DNA of 64,000 bases from positions 1-64,000 of the forward strand of contig NZ_VTSR01000012.1 of the NCBI RefSeq assembly GCF_008329715.1, written 5' to 3'. The translations under genes were made by a program, and so were the position numbers. Numbering within the stretch: the stretch's first letter is position 1; every line of letters begins with the position of its first letter. This DNA is from Gimesia chilikensis (GTDB lineage: Bacteria; Planctomycetota; Planctomycetia; Planctomycetales; Planctomycetaceae). The notes beneath the pieces were generated by a model that worked only from the letters and a program-made list of their open reading frames with translations, was not told the DNA's origin and did not search any database. This document shows positions 43,868 to 56,119 of the stretch, in pieces.

Positions 43868-45183
43868 ATGCTCAATCGTAGACAAATGATGCAAACCCTG
43901 GCCGCCGGTGCCGGTGCCGCCTTCGGACTGCCCCTCCTGCCCGAACGTCTGCTCGCCATGCCGACCAGTAAAGACACTCCCAAGCGGATTGTCTTCTTCA
44001 TGCAGAACCAGGGATTCGATCCGGCGACCTGTATTCCCGAAGGGATGAAACGCAGCGGCTCACTGGCGAAGGTCAAACTCCCTGAACCGATCAGCCCGCT
44101 GGAACCGTATAAAGATCGTCTGCATATCATCAACGGTCTGCACGGCATTCACACCAGTCCTTCGCACAGTGCCTTCTTCGGTGCGCTGGGCGGTTATCGC
44201 GGTAGTGACGGCGTACCGCCGAGTGCGTCGACCATCGATTACGAGTTGAGCAAAATCCTGCCGCAGACTCTGCTGCCGCATCTCTGTATCGGCATGGACT
44301 CCATCGAGAACATGCGGACCAAGCCGACCATCGCGACGCTCTCTGCCAGTGGCGCCGGTCAGCCGATCTTCATGCACTCCAATCCGAATCACCTGTATCA
44401 GATGCTGTATGGCGGCATCTCCACCGGCGACATTCGACGTCAGCACGAAGCCCGTTCCAATATCTTTAATCAGATCGAACAGCTGGCCGCAGCGAAAGGC
44501 AATGCACTGCCCGTTGCTGACCAGCAACGGTATGGTCAGTTCGTCGACGGTTTCAAAGAAGTCAACGGCCTGCGCGATCGTCTCGATTCGGTTGCCGGTC
44601 ACTTGAGCAAATTCGCACCCAAAGTCGACGGTCGTTATACCAGCCCCGAGCACGAAACCGACTGGCACGATGTGCTGCTGGATCTGGGCATTTCGTCCCT
44701 CACGTCAGGCATCACTAACACGCTGACCATCGGTTCGGGCCGCGGCGAGATCTTCGGTGCCTGGAAAGGGCTGGGCATTGAACAGCAGGGCCACAACCTC
44801 GGTCACATGGAACAGCCGGGCAATCCGATCTGGATTAAGATTCGTCAATACAACAGCCGCATGCTGGTGCGGATCATCGAAGCCCTCGAATCGATCCCCG
44901 AAGGGAGTGGCACGATGATGGATCACACACTCATCGTTTACACCAGCAACAACGCCGACAAACAGCACACCAGTGGTGCCAACTGGCCGGTGATGCTGCT
45001 GGGCAATTTCGACGGTGCCTTCAAGACCGGCTGCTTCACCCAGCTGGACGGCAAACGGCCGATCAACTCGCTGTATGCAACACTGCTGGAAGCCGCCGGC
45101 GTTCCCTGTGAGCACTTCAACATGAATGAGAAGCTGGCCCGCAAGTTCGATTCCGGTTCCGGCCCGCTGCAGGAACTGCTGGC

Positions 45184-45187
<4 letters not shown>
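43868..45187 (+). CDS. DUF1552 protein with Tat-like signal
   Basis: The start chosen is the ATG at 43868 ([20 protein letters not shown]), a twin-arginine-type leader; a TTG at 43847 is in frame. The 439-aa product follows the DUF1552 layout: [59 protein letters not shown], then a C-terminal [17 protein letters not shown]1552 belongs near the DUF1501/sulfatase group and is unassigned. Its TGA overlaps the next gene's ATG (ATGA), so the two are translationally coupled. Confidence 0.88.
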
Positions 45188-47655
<2,468 letters not shown>

Positions 47656-47690
47656 GCCGATATCGCGTTCGGAAAACAGGATCATTACCT

Positions 47691-49124
47691 TCACGGCTGC
47701 CACAGTGCTTTGCCGCGGTAGCGGGTGCCGATGGGGTATCGTTCGCTGGGGACCGCAGCGGTCTCCATGATCTGTGCGATTCGCTGAACGACCTCGGGAT
47801 GCTTTTCCGCGACGTCCGTCGTTTCTCCCAGATCCTGATTCAAATCATAGAGCGCTATCGCTGCCTGCTGGCCGTGACGTATTCCTTTCCAGTGCTTCCA
47901 GCGCACCGCCTGATCGTAGCGGGCCCTGCAGTGACCGTAGTCCCAGTATAGAAAGTCATGTTTCTCAGGCAACGGTTTTCCCTGAAGCGTCTGCACGAGG
48001 GAGACGCCGTCGACGTTCTCAGGAACCGGGGCACCCGCCAGTTCCGCAAATGTGGGCAGCATGTCCTGGAAGGCGATGACTTCAGCATTGACGGTGTCTG
48101 CAGGAACGACGCCGGGCCAGTGGGCAATCAGCGGCACGCAGATGCCTCCCTCGGTGAGATCCCGTTTGAAACCCCGTAACGGTCCATTTGTCTTGAATCG
48201 CGCGGGGACACCTTTATGACCGCCATTATCGCTGGTGAAGATGATCAGCGTCCGCTTGCGTAGCTGGAGCTCATCGACCAGGCGCATGATTCGCCCCACA
48301 TCGCGATCGAGTCGATGGACCATCGCGGCGTATTTTTTCGATTTGGCATCCCAGTCCCGGTCGGAGTAAGGTTCGGTCGAAGGGACTGCCAGTCCGTGCG
48401 GATCTTCCTCTTTCGCGGAGAAGTGGGGCACGGTATAAGCCGCATACAGGAAGAAGGGCTCCGCAGCCGAGGCACGAATGAATTTCAAAGCGCGATCGGT
48501 CAGCAGATCATGACTGTATTGCTGACGCGATTCACGGTTCCCCGTCAGTTCCAGGCGGCCTTCGTTGTCGTCCAGGTACTCGGTGAAATAATAGTGCGCA
48601 TGATCCTGGTTCAGGTAGCCGAACCACATATCGAATCCCTGGTTCGTAGCCCGACCAACCGTGCCTGCATCGCCGAGCGACCATTTTCCCACGCCGCCAC
48701 AGCGGTACCCCACTTTTTTCAGGACCTCGGCGACAGTCACATCGTCCGCCTGCAGGTAGGTTGGATAGTGGGGGATGTTATCCCGCGCGGGCGTATGACC
48801 GTTGTGCAGCCCGGTCATCAAAACGGCCCTTGAAGCCGTGCAAACCGAGGCTCCCGCGTAAGCCTGTGTGAACCGCATTCCCTGGGCGGCCAGCTGATCG
48901 ATGTGCGGCGTCTTTATCAGTTTCTGTCCGTAGCAACCCAGATCACCATATCCCAGATCGTCGGCCATGATGAAAATGATATTCGGACGCTGCTGCTCTG
49001 CCGCCTGTACCGTAGTCGGCACACTCAACAGACAGACCATCAGCCAGAACAGGGCTGAGGCAAACGGGAATCGCAGTCCGCCGCTGGTATTAGTTTTTAA
49101 GTTTTTGAGCGCTCGAATCGACAT
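47691..49124 (-). CDS. Sulfatase (Cys-type, CTASR)
   Basis: This 477-aa protein has a signal peptide ending near VQAAEQ. The sulfatase core starts at PNIIFIMADDLGYGDLGCYG, with Asp55/Asp56 as metal ligands. The formylglycine motif is C95-T-A-S-R99 in GASVCTASRAVLMTG. It has Ala rather than Pro at the third position, an accepted variant. Later are FLYAAYTVPHFSAKEEDPHG and IIFTSDNGGHKGVP. It overlaps the upstream sulfatase by 35 bases, so the two are probably translated together. Confidence 0.9.
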   Translation of the reverse strand: MSIRALKNLKTNTSGGLRFPFASALFWLMVCLLSVPTTVQAAEQQRPNIIFIMADDLGYGDLGCYGQKLIKTPHIDQLAAQGMRFTQAYAGASVCTASRAVLMTGLHNGHTPARDNIPHYPTYLQADDVTVAEVLKKVGYRCGGVGKWSLGDAGTVGRATNQGFDMWFGYLNQDHAHYYFTEYLDDNEGRLELTGNRESRQQYSHDLLTDRALKFIRASAAEPFFLYAAYTVPHFSAKEEDPHGLAVPSTEPYSDRDWDAKSKKYAAMVHRLDRDVGRIMRLVDELQLRKRTLIIFTSDNGGHKGVPARFKTNGPLRGFKRDLTEGGICVPLIAHWPGVVPADTVNAEVIAFQDMLPTFAELAGAPVPENVDGVSLVQTLQGKPLPEKHDFLYWDYGHCRARYDQAVRWKHWKGIRHGQQAAIALYDLNQDLGETTDVAEKHPEVVQRIAQIMETAAVPSERYPIGTRYRGKALWQP

Positions 49125-50451
49125 CCGCTTCCCATCCCTTCAAAGCCTGGTTCATTTTGTTAACGATTTCCGGATGCGCCGCTGCCTGGTTCTGCTGTTC
49201 GCCGAGATCCGTTTCCAGATTGAACAGTTCGCGGCGTTGATTGGTGACGCACAGTTTCCACTTCCCGCTGCGCACCGCGCTGCGATTTCCCATCCGCCAG
49301 AACAGACTACGATCAGCCAGCTTCTGTTCGCCCTGCCAGAGCGGTGCGAGATCGACGCCATCGGTCTGGTAATCCGCCTCTGGTATCCCCGCGATACTGG
49401 CGAAGGTCGGGAGCAGATCAATGGAATGCGCGGTCTGGTCCGTGACGCCGGCGCGAATGGTGCCCGGCCACGACATCAGACAGGGCACGCGATGCCCGCC
49501 TTCGTACAGCGTCCCCTTCTGACCGCGGAGGGGACCGTTGCTGGAGATGTGCTGAAACTGTTTTCCATAGTTGAGATAACCGCCGTTATCTGAAGAGAAA
49601 ATGACGAGCGTGTTCTTTTCCAGTTGCAGGCGCTGGAGCGCGGCCATAATTTGTCCCACACTCTGGTCCAGCGATTCAATCATTGCCCACGTATGCGGAC
49701 TGACATTTCCCGGCTCGGGAATGATGCCCCATTTGTCCGCGTGGTAAGACTGTCCCGCTTGCCGATGCGGCGGATCGTTCGGTCCCTGCCAGGGAAAATG
49801 AATCGCCAGATGAGGCACATAGAGGAAGAAGGGCCGCTCTCGATTGGCTTCGATAAACTCCACGCTGTACCTGCTCAACAGGTCGGCGGTGTAACCTTTT
49901 TCCATCTGGATCGCATTGTTGTGCCACCAGTCCTCATTGCCCGAACGATCGACGTGCGTGTGATGATCGCCGTCTCCCGAGGCCAGACCGCGAAACACAT
50001 CAAAACCCTGACTGGTGGGCAGCCAGGGCGGCTGGTAACCCAGGTGCCACTTTCCGAAACAGGCGGTCGCGTAACCACGCTGTTTGAGCAGCTCGGCCAT
50101 CGTCAGTGCCTGATGGGGGAGACCGATGTCGCGATCTGCTTTGCCTGACAGGGCCCCTTCAAACTCGGTACCAAATCGCTGTTGATACTGCCCGGTGAGC
50201 ATCGCGGCCCGGGTCGGCGTGCACATGGCGCCGGCGGAATGGAAGTCGGTAAATTTCAAACCACCCGCAGCCAGGCGATCGATGTGAGGCGTCTGAACGT
50301 GTTTGTTTCCATAACAGGCCAGGTCACCGTAGCCGAGATCGTCGGCCAGGATCAACACAATATTCGGCGGTTGTTGCTCGGCAGCCTGCGAAACCAGGCA
50401 GGTCAACACACAACATACCGCGATCAACAGAAACATAAGAAGAGAGCGCAT
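49090..50451 (-). CDS. Sulfatase (Cys-type, CTPTR)
   Basis: This 453-aa protein has a signal peptide (LLMFLLIAVCCVLTCLVSQA). The metal ligands are Asp37/Asp38 in LILADDLGYGD. The formylglycine motif is C77-T-P-T-R81 in GAMCTPTRAAMLTG. Also seen are FLYVPHLAIHFPWQGP and FSSDNGGYLNYGK. It is the first of two overlapping sulfatase genes and lies 139 bases downstream of the cyclase-family gene on the same strand. The substrate is probably a sulfated polysaccharide, but this is inferred from the phylum's habit. Confidence 0.9.
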   Translation of the reverse strand: MRSLLMFLLIAVCCVLTCLVSQAAEQQPPNIVLILADDLGYGDLACYGNKHVQTPHIDRLAAGGLKFTDFHSAGAMCTPTRAAMLTGQYQQRFGTEFEGALSGKADRDIGLPHQALTMAELLKQRGYATACFGKWHLGYQPPWLPTSQGFDVFRGLASGDGDHHTHVDRSGNEDWWHNNAIQMEKGYTADLLSRYSVEFIEANRERPFFLYVPHLAIHFPWQGPNDPPHRQAGQSYHADKWGIIPEPGNVSPHTWAMIESLDQSVGQIMAALQRLQLEKNTLVIFSSDNGGYLNYGKQFQHISSNGPLRGQKGTLYEGGHRVPCLMSWPGTIRAGVTDQTAHSIDLLPTFASIAGIPEADYQTDGVDLAPLWQGEQKLADRSLFWRMGNRSAVRSGKWKLCVTNQRRELFNLETDLGEQQNQAAAHPEIVNKMNQALKGWEADVDSSAQKLKN

Positions 50452-50590
50452 GACGTCTTAGATTCCAACGAAACAGCAGGGAGTGAATTCAATATCCGTG
50501 CTCTTCACTATAGCGGCAGTCCCTCGTCAATCACAACTTAAAACCGTGACAGCGGGGCAGGGCTGCATCTGACATGGTTTACTGCCACTC

Positions 50591-51457
50591 TCAGGGTAGA
50601 ATCGCAAACACGCGTGCCGGGAAGCCTGAGCCTCCTTTAGGTTTGGGGAACGTGACCACCGCCAGGGCTCCCGATTCGGGCAGTTCATCCAGATTCGTTA
50701 ACAGCTCAATCTGATAATGATTCTGGCTCAGGATGTAGGTCTCCAGGGAATAGTCGTCCTGCGAAGTGGCGACGCCGGGATCGGTGTCGGTGGTTTCATG
50801 ACCCGAAGCGGTGATGCCACGCTCTTCGTAGAGATACTCCAACACCTCCCGGCTCCAACCCGGATAATGGGCGATGCCGGCCTTGTCTCTGTTGTGCATG
50901 GCAGTATCATCGGGCCAGCGTTTTGACCAGTCGGTCCGCATCACGGCAAATGCGTTTTTGGGGACTGGTCCATGCTTCGCCTCCCACTGGCGGACATCGT
51001 CCATCGTAATCGTGTAATCAGGATTCTGTTCTACCGCCTGATGAACGTCAAACAGCACCAGCGGCATAATCATTTCCTTGACCTCGATCTGATCCAGCGT
51101 GCGGCCCCCTTTCACAAAATGCGCGGGGGGATCGGCGTGCGTCCCCCATTGACCAACGTGACAATACATCTGCGCGAAGAATCCGGTGCCCAGTGTGTCA
51201 GGCTGTTTGTCATACCAGAAGATGGTCTTCACCGTTTCATTGGGAAAGCCGGGCCAGTGCGGAATCCCCGGCTCAAAGGCATGCGTCAGATCGACGAACT
51301 TCTTCTGCTGCAGCACCTCATACGCCTGCGTCAGAGTGATCTCTGCCACCGCGTCTGCCTCTGGAGCGACAGCCTTCTCTCCGCAACCAGAGAGACACAG
51401 GGGCAGATAAAACAAGATCACCAGTTGAGACAGATAATAAAAGCAGGAGATTCTCAT
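50591..51457 (-). CDS. Cyclase-family (kynurenine formamidase-like) lipoprotein
   Basis: This 288-aa protein has a lipoprotein signal with lipobox LSGC (Cys25). The domain is the bacterial cyclase/formamidase family: KKFVDLTHAFEPGIPHWPGF and the metal motif QWGTHADPPAHFVKGG, with a later GHETTDTD. Members hydrolyse amides or carbonates using two metals. Anchoring at the membrane as a lipoprotein is unusual for kynurenine formamidase, so another substrate is likely. A signal-dependent location in the envelope is inferred. Confidence 0.82.
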   Translation of the reverse strand: MRISCFYYLSQLVILFYLPLCLSGCGEKAVAPEADAVAEITLTQAYEVLQQKKFVDLTHAFEPGIPHWPGFPNETVKTIFWYDKQPDTLGTGFFAQMYCHVGQWGTHADPPAHFVKGGRTLDQIEVKEMIMPLVLFDVHQAVEQNPDYTITMDDVRQWEAKHGPVPKNAFAVMRTDWSKRWPDDTAMHNRDKAGIAHYPGWSREVLEYLYEERGITASGHETTDTDPGVATSQDDYSLETYILSQNHYQIELLTNLDELPESGALAVVTFPKPKGGSGFPARVFAILP

Positions 51458-51720
51458 GAGTTTGGTTTCCCGTTACAAATCAGAGAGTGTTCAACTCTTC
51501 GATTGTCCGGAATGACTCCACACGCCACAAGCACTTTTATCAAATCAAGTCACCCGGGAACTCAAACAGGCCTTTAGTGATTTAGACAGCGTTTCGGATT
51601 CTTTGGTATGGACTCCGATTACTCATAAGGGGTTTCTTTCCAACGATTAAATTCAGTACACTGAATAATCATTGAATCCAGACTACCATTCATCTTTCTG
51701 GCCACAACAGGGGATCTCGC

Positions 51721-53055
51721 ATGCTCATCAACCTGAATGTCACCCGGTATTTCGCTGTCATCTGCTGCCTGTTCCTCTTGTACTGCGAACAATCAGTCCA
51801 GGCAGCCGACCAGAGTGACAACATTACGCGACTGTCAGAAATCCTGCCTGATAAGCCATGGTCCGAACGACGAAAAGAGATCCTACGACGCTGGCTGGAA
51901 CTGCTGGGACCTTTTCCTGAAAAAGTACTCCCGCTCGAAAGCAAGTTGGAACAGGTAGAACAGAAAGATGGTCTGACTCGTTATCATGTCAGCTTTCAGA
52001 CCGAAGCAGATGACAGGGTCACCGGCTGGCTGCTGGTTCCGGATGCGGCAAAGAAAAAACCGACTCCCGCGATCATCTGTATTCACAGCACAACCTGGGG
52101 CTCAGGAAAAGATGCCACCATTGGTCTTTCGGGACGCCGTCGCGTCGATCCACCACGCGATCCGCAGGTGGGAGCCGCCTATGGACTGACACTAGCCCAA
52201 CATGGCTTTGTCACACTGAGCATCGACTTGCTGACCGATGGCGAACGCATCGATCCCCGGCATCGAGTGATGGATACCCGGCCGTTTTACCAAAAGCACC
52301 CGGAATGGTCGATCGTCGGCAAGAATACCTGGGATATTATGCGCAGCGTCGATTTTCTGCAAACGCTGGACTTTGTCGACCATGGGCAGATCGGTTGTAC
52401 GGGCTGGTCACTGGGGGGACACACGGCCCTCTTTGCGGCGGCCTTTGATGAGCGGATTACAGCCACCGTCAGTAACGGCGGTGTTCTGGACTGGTGGCGA
52501 CAGACGGCGGCGTGGTCCCGCGAACCATCCAGTTGGACTCCCTGGCGCAAGGGCATTGATGAGCCCACGAGCAGTAAAAAACTGGAACGCCGATTTGGTT
52601 TCAAAACCAATAGTGGACCTTATGTCTACATCAAAAACTTTCGCCCGTACATTGACGATCCTTCCAGGCAGATTCCGATCGACTTTGACAGCCTGATGGC
52701 CCTGGTCGCGCCGCGTCCCCTGCTGATCATCTCGACGGAACACGAATTCTATCGGCACCGATTCTTCCCCAAAGCACAACAGACACTGGAAATCTACGCC
52801 AACTGGAAAGATGCAGACGGCCTGCCCAGCGTCCTCAAAGCCAGACAGGAGCGACGGGGATATGCGGAGACGCTCGAATACTATGGAACGCAGCACCTGA
52901 TGAAGCCGGAAAAAATTGAGCGGCAGCTGGGAGAATTCGGAGCAGGGGACTGCTTCAGCTGGTTTTCATTTCCGGGTGGTCACAGCTTTCCCGGTGTCGC
53001 CCGCAGGATGACCTTCGCCTGGTTTGATCGCTGGCTGGGTCGGACCCTGTATTGA
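51721..53055 (+). CDS. Secreted alpha/beta hydrolase (acetyl-xylan-esterase-like)
   Basis: This 444-aa protein has a signal peptide (YFAVICCLFLLYCEQSVQA). It is an alpha/beta hydrolase with VTGWLLVPDAAKKKPTPAII, a TTWGSGKDA oxyanion loop, and a GWSLGG nucleophile elbow (near residue 225) in IGCTGWSLGGHTALFAAAFD. The acid/His end is in ISTEHEFYRHRFFP and FPGGHSFPG. The family resembles dienelactone hydrolase and carbohydrate esterases. It probably deacylates polysaccharide outside the cytoplasm, next to a sulfatase cluster. Confidence 0.82.
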   Translation: MLINLNVTRYFAVICCLFLLYCEQSVQAADQSDNITRLSEILPDKPWSERRKEILRRWLELLGPFPEKVLPLESKLEQVEQKDGLTRYHVSFQTEADDRVTGWLLVPDAAKKKPTPAIICIHSTTWGSGKDATIGLSGRRRVDPPRDPQVGAAYGLTLAQHGFVTLSIDLLTDGERIDPRHRVMDTRPFYQKHPEWSIVGKNTWDIMRSVDFLQTLDFVDHGQIGCTGWSLGGHTALFAAAFDERITATVSNGGVLDWWRQTAAWSREPSSWTPWRKGIDEPTSSKKLERRFGFKTNSGPYVYIKNFRPYIDDPSRQIPIDFDSLMALVAPRPLLIISTEHEFYRHRFFPKAQQTLEIYANWKDADGLPSVLKARQERRGYAETLEYYGTQHLMKPEKIERQLGEFGAGDCFSWFSFPGGHSFPGVARRMTFAWFDRWLGRTLY

Positions 53056-53091
53056 AACAGGGAGAGACAGATCAGGTTGGTGAAATGTATC

Positions 53092-53691
53092 TCAATCCTT
53101 CGCAGGTCTTACTTTGTCCCATAATTCCAGCAGTAGAAAGTACGGGACTGCGATGATCATAGAGAACAACAGTAACAGCAGCATGACCGGCGCGAGCAAA
53201 AGACTCAGGCAGACACTAAGTGTCTCCATCAGCTTTCCAGGTGGTTGATAGACCCTTGTGTCATCCAGCTCACTCTCGTACTGAATTGCATCCTCGTAGA
53301 GAAAGACGACGTACTCAATGTACTCCTGCAGGCTGTCTGCCTGGGGCAGGGGGTTCCCCTCTACATCCTCGGGATATTCGCCGAGATGTGGTCCGCCCAT
53401 ATAGACGGGAGTGGCAGGGGACCGGGTATCGATCGCGTACAAGTCTCCATTCCCATTTTCGCCGATGACGAAATAGTGGGGCGGAAAAAACATGCGCACG
53501 TACTCTGCCTGGTCCACATTCATCCGGATCAGTGATTCGTGGTTATGAGTGAGCAGCTCCAGTTCTTCGACGCCGAGTGTCGCCGCCAGGTCTAACAACC
53601 GTTGCGGATAATTTAGCAACAACTCCCGATAAGCGGCCGGCAATATACAGCCGGTCGCGGTTTCCAGTTCCTGGATTTCGGTTTCGGTCAT
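53092..53691 (-). CDS. SMI1/KNR4-family protein with C-terminal membrane segment
   Basis: The start chosen is the ATG at 53691 (MTETEIQELETATGCILP); an open extension to 53808 looks non-coding. The SMI1/KNR4 domain (residues 1-135) shows LETATGCILPAAYRELLLNY, VIGENGNGDLYAIDTRSP and DSLQEYIEYVVFL. A hydrophobic C-terminal stretch (LSVCLSLLLAPVMLLLLLF through MIIAVPYFLLL) would anchor it. SMI1 proteins often serve as immunity proteins to polymorphic toxins, but no toxin is seen here. Confidence 0.75.
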   Translation of the reverse strand: MTETEIQELETATGCILPAAYRELLLNYPQRLLDLAATLGVEELELLTHNHESLIRMNVDQAEYVRMFFPPHYFVIGENGNGDLYAIDTRSPATPVYMGGPHLGEYPEDVEGNPLPQADSLQEYIEYVVFLYEDAIQYESELDDTRVYQPPGKLMETLSVCLSLLLAPVMLLLLLFSMIIAVPYFLLLELWDKVRPAKD

Positions 53692-53804
53692 GCGGTGAGC
53701 TCGAAGAACGTAATGCGATTTCACATGTCTCTGGTAAAGAAAACCAGTGGCATGCGCATGAGGGAACGGGTATAAACAATTTGCTGCTCCGCCTATTCTA
53801 ACAT

Positions 53805-54034
53805 TCACTCCAGCAGGATCGAAATTATCGGCATGGATATTTCTTTGGGTGACATTTTATTTCCCACAGTGAATCCGCCAGCCACGGAAGCACAGATCCC
53901 TGCTTTTGAAAGATGACTTTCGAAATACGACCAGCGAATTTCGCTGAGGTTCCCGGCAAAGTGATTGAAGGCAATGCTCACCTTGAGGTTACGAGCCCCC
54001 TGATACGTTACAATGAAGTACTCAAGGTCTGCAG
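53805..54034 (-). pseudogene. Possible gene remnant, minus strand
   Basis: A minus-strand open frame without a convincing start reads like the C-terminal part of a small protein (LEYFIVTYQGARNLKVSIAF, IRWSYFESHLSKAGICASV). It fills most of the space between the SMI1 gene and the membrane-protein gene. It has no visible ribosome site and no family match that I know. It may be a truncated gene or a chance frame. Confidence 0.25.
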
Positions 54035-54048
54035 ACAGGAACACTGAG

Positions 54049-54534
54049 ATGTCAACAGAGACTCCCCCCGTCAAACCCAGTCGTCTTCACCAGCTCTCAG
54101 GAGTGGTGAGCCTGGGGGTTCTGTTTGCCCTCTCATACTGGGTGATGGGCTACATCATGGTATCGCCTTACAACGCCCATGACTACCTGCTGCGAATCGT
54201 CTTTTCAGCACTTCCGCTGGGAGTGCCGGTCCTGCTCTATCAATGGGTTACCATCCGCCGCGCCGAACCGGCGGTCATGCTCTGGGGTGCTTACGCGGGA
54301 GGCTGGCTGCTGTTACTCTTACAGGGACAGTACGGGAATAATTATGTCACCGTTCTACTATTGATGTTATTTATCGGCTGTTCTTTCGTGGTCTTTCTCG
54401 TTGCGACATTCCTATTGAGCGCAGACATCCGAGACCGCCGCTTCCAGGGTACCACGCTGCTGGCGAACCTGGTAATCCTGTTCGCCAGCGGCCAGGTCCT
54501 GGTAGAGATCATGTTTAACCCCATCGTGATCTGA
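54049..54534 (+). CDS. Four-segment membrane protein
   Basis: The start chosen is the ATG at 54049 with AGGAACACTGAG before it. The 161-aa product has four hydrophobic segments (about residues 18-36, 45-63, 73-93 and 98-120, plus a short last one). Its start is MSTETPPVKPSRLHQLSG. The family is unrecognised. It ends only 9 bases before the convergent SUMF1-like gene. Confidence 0.7.
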   Translation: MSTETPPVKPSRLHQLSGVVSLGVLFALSYWVMGYIMVSPYNAHDYLLRIVFSALPLGVPVLLYQWVTIRRAEPAVMLWGAYAGGWLLLLLQGQYGNNYVTVLLLMLFIGCSFVVFLVATFLLSADIRDRRFQGTTLLANLVILFASGQVLVEIMFNPIVI

Positions 54535-54543
54535 CAGTCGGTT

Positions 54544-55368
54544 CTACAGTTCTACCGTCAGCGCCCGACGTACGTCATCACCCAGAACCGGACGGTCAAA
54601 GTCCTCCTTGTCGATGTATGCTGTCGCCAGCAGCAGCCACTCAAGCATATAAGGCATTCCGCCTCCACAGCTCATCCCGCCGCCATCGCCGCCTCTGCGG
54701 AAACCAGGCTCGTGAATCGCTTCCCACTGCCAGGGATTATTCGCGATGGTGAGACCAAAGGCATTGGGTCGGCTTTGCAGCCAGCCCCGGTCTTCTGAAG
54801 GGCTCCAGTCCATCGGGGCGTCCTCTCCCCAGCGATAGAGGGTTCTCACACCCGCGCCGCAGGCATATTCCCATTCATCCGAGATCGGCAATCTGAAGCC
54901 CTGGGATGCCAGCTGGGCGCGCGCTCTGGCATGATGTGGAAATGGTTCAGACTCATCAACAGAAACGCCTTTGAGCTTCTGATCTATCAGTTGTTTTATT
55001 TTTGTTTCCAGTAGAAACGCATCCAGGGAAACGTCACGAGGCGGCGTCATGATTTCTTCGAGGTAGTCATCGAAGGACATCGGCGTCTCGAATTCTTCCA
55101 GTGCTATTTCCCATAGTTCCGCCTGTTCTGCTGTGAGCGGAAAGGGGCGTTCCCACTCATAGCCGAGCCGAACCGTGTCTCCCGGAATGAGTACGAATTC
55201 GGAGTTGTCATAATTGAAAACCGCCAGCGAATTTTCCTGTTCGCCGTATTGAAAGGTTCTGATGCCCGAAAAAGCAAAGGGAACAGGCAGTGATCTGCGC
55301 ACCGCGAGAGCCAGATCAACCCGCTCTGAGTTGGTGAGTCTGTTCCATGTTTCGCGATGAATGGTCAT
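54544..55368 (-). CDS. Divergent SUMF1/FGE-like domain protein
   Basis: The start is the ATG at 55368, which overlaps the upstream gene's TGA (ATGA). The 274-aa protein has no signal peptide. The N-terminal 150 residues are not recognised. Residues 165-260 resemble the SUMF1/formylglycine-generating fold: FRLPISDEWEYACGAGVRTL, YRWGEDAPMDWSP, NAFGLTIANNPWQWE, then GFRRGGDGGGMSCGGGMPYM. The expected final catalytic region is changed: only one of two conserved cysteines is evident (GMSCGG). Sulfatase activation is therefore doubtful. It is the last of three genes. Confidence 0.7.
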   Translation of the reverse strand: MTIHRETWNRLTNSERVDLALAVRRSLPVPFAFSGIRTFQYGEQENSLAVFNYDNSEFVLIPGDTVRLGYEWERPFPLTAEQAELWEIALEEFETPMSFDDYLEEIMTPPRDVSLDAFLLETKIKQLIDQKLKGVSVDESEPFPHHARARAQLASQGFRLPISDEWEYACGAGVRTLYRWGEDAPMDWSPSEDRGWLQSRPNAFGLTIANNPWQWEAIHEPGFRRGGDGGGMSCGGGMPYMLEWLLLATAYIDKEDFDRPVLGDDVRRALTVEL

Positions 55369-56114
55369 GAAGTCCCGCCGTTGCTCACCGCGTCTGCGTT
55401 CTGATTTTCGCCTGTCCGTCGACGAAGCGGGTATTCCAGAAACAGACCGACTACAGCCAGGCATAGAAGTAACGGATAGGTCCAGCCCAGGTGCACACCG
55501 AGCAGGATCCGAAAGAAGGAAAGTCCATCGACATACAGATACGAACAATATAATACCGCAGCAAAGATCAGAAAGGAAAACCAGACCACGGACTGCCTGA
55601 TTTTACCGGGAGACCAGCAGATCAGCCCCAAAGCAATCAGGGCGGCACACAGATTCGAAAACGCAAAGATCCGCAGGTCGGCAATCAGCGCCGCCAGCGT
55701 CTGATCGTAATACGCCCGGATCTTCTCCTTGGTCTCGCTGACTTTTCGGAGCAGGGGATTCAATCGCTGCGGAGCCGGCGGCAGTTTTTTCTGACGCGTC
55801 AGATCGGAAACATAGGCAGCAGGATCGTTGCGGTATTCCTGGATCTGCTGATTGATGACGGCTTCCTGATCGTCGTTCAACAGTTTTTTGATCAGCGGCG
55901 AACGCATGCCCTCTTCCACCGCATCAACCAGGGGTAGGGAGTAGGCAATCGTCTTTTCCGTCACGAACTGACGCGCCAGCCCTTCCAGGTGCTGCTGCCC
56001 CACAAAAGTGTAGATCAGGAACCCCACAAAGAACACCGCCACGAAGACATTGAGACCCAGTGTGAGCTGTCGCATGAGGTTGCCTGCCTCTTTGGTTTCT
56101 TTGAGCGCTACCAT
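55365..56114 (-). CDS. Five-segment membrane protein
   Basis: This 249-aa protein has an N-terminal membrane segment (residues 19-39), a soluble, mostly helical loop of about 110 residues (VTEKTIAYSLPLVDAVEEGM through KIRAYYDQTLAAL), then four more segments. The family is unrecognised. It is the middle gene of a three-gene run: 5 bases after the gene at 56120, and overlapping the SUMF1-like gene by 4 bases. Confidence 0.7.
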   Translation of the reverse strand: MVALKETKEAGNLMRQLTLGLNVFVAVFFVGFLIYTFVGQQHLEGLARQFVTEKTIAYSLPLVDAVEEGMRSPLIKKLLNDDQEAVINQQIQEYRNDPAAYVSDLTRQKKLPPAPQRLNPLLRKVSETKEKIRAYYDQTLAALIADLRIFAFSNLCAALIALGLICWSPGKIRQSVVWFSFLIFAAVLYCSYLYVDGLSFFRILLGVHLGWTYPLLLCLAVVGLFLEYPLRRRTGENQNADAVSNGGTS

Positions 56115-56119
56115 TCTGA

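Noticed and set aside
43596..43889. Plus-strand open frame before the DUF1552 gene
   Set aside because: It overlaps the DUF1552 start in another frame and its translation is not protein-like.
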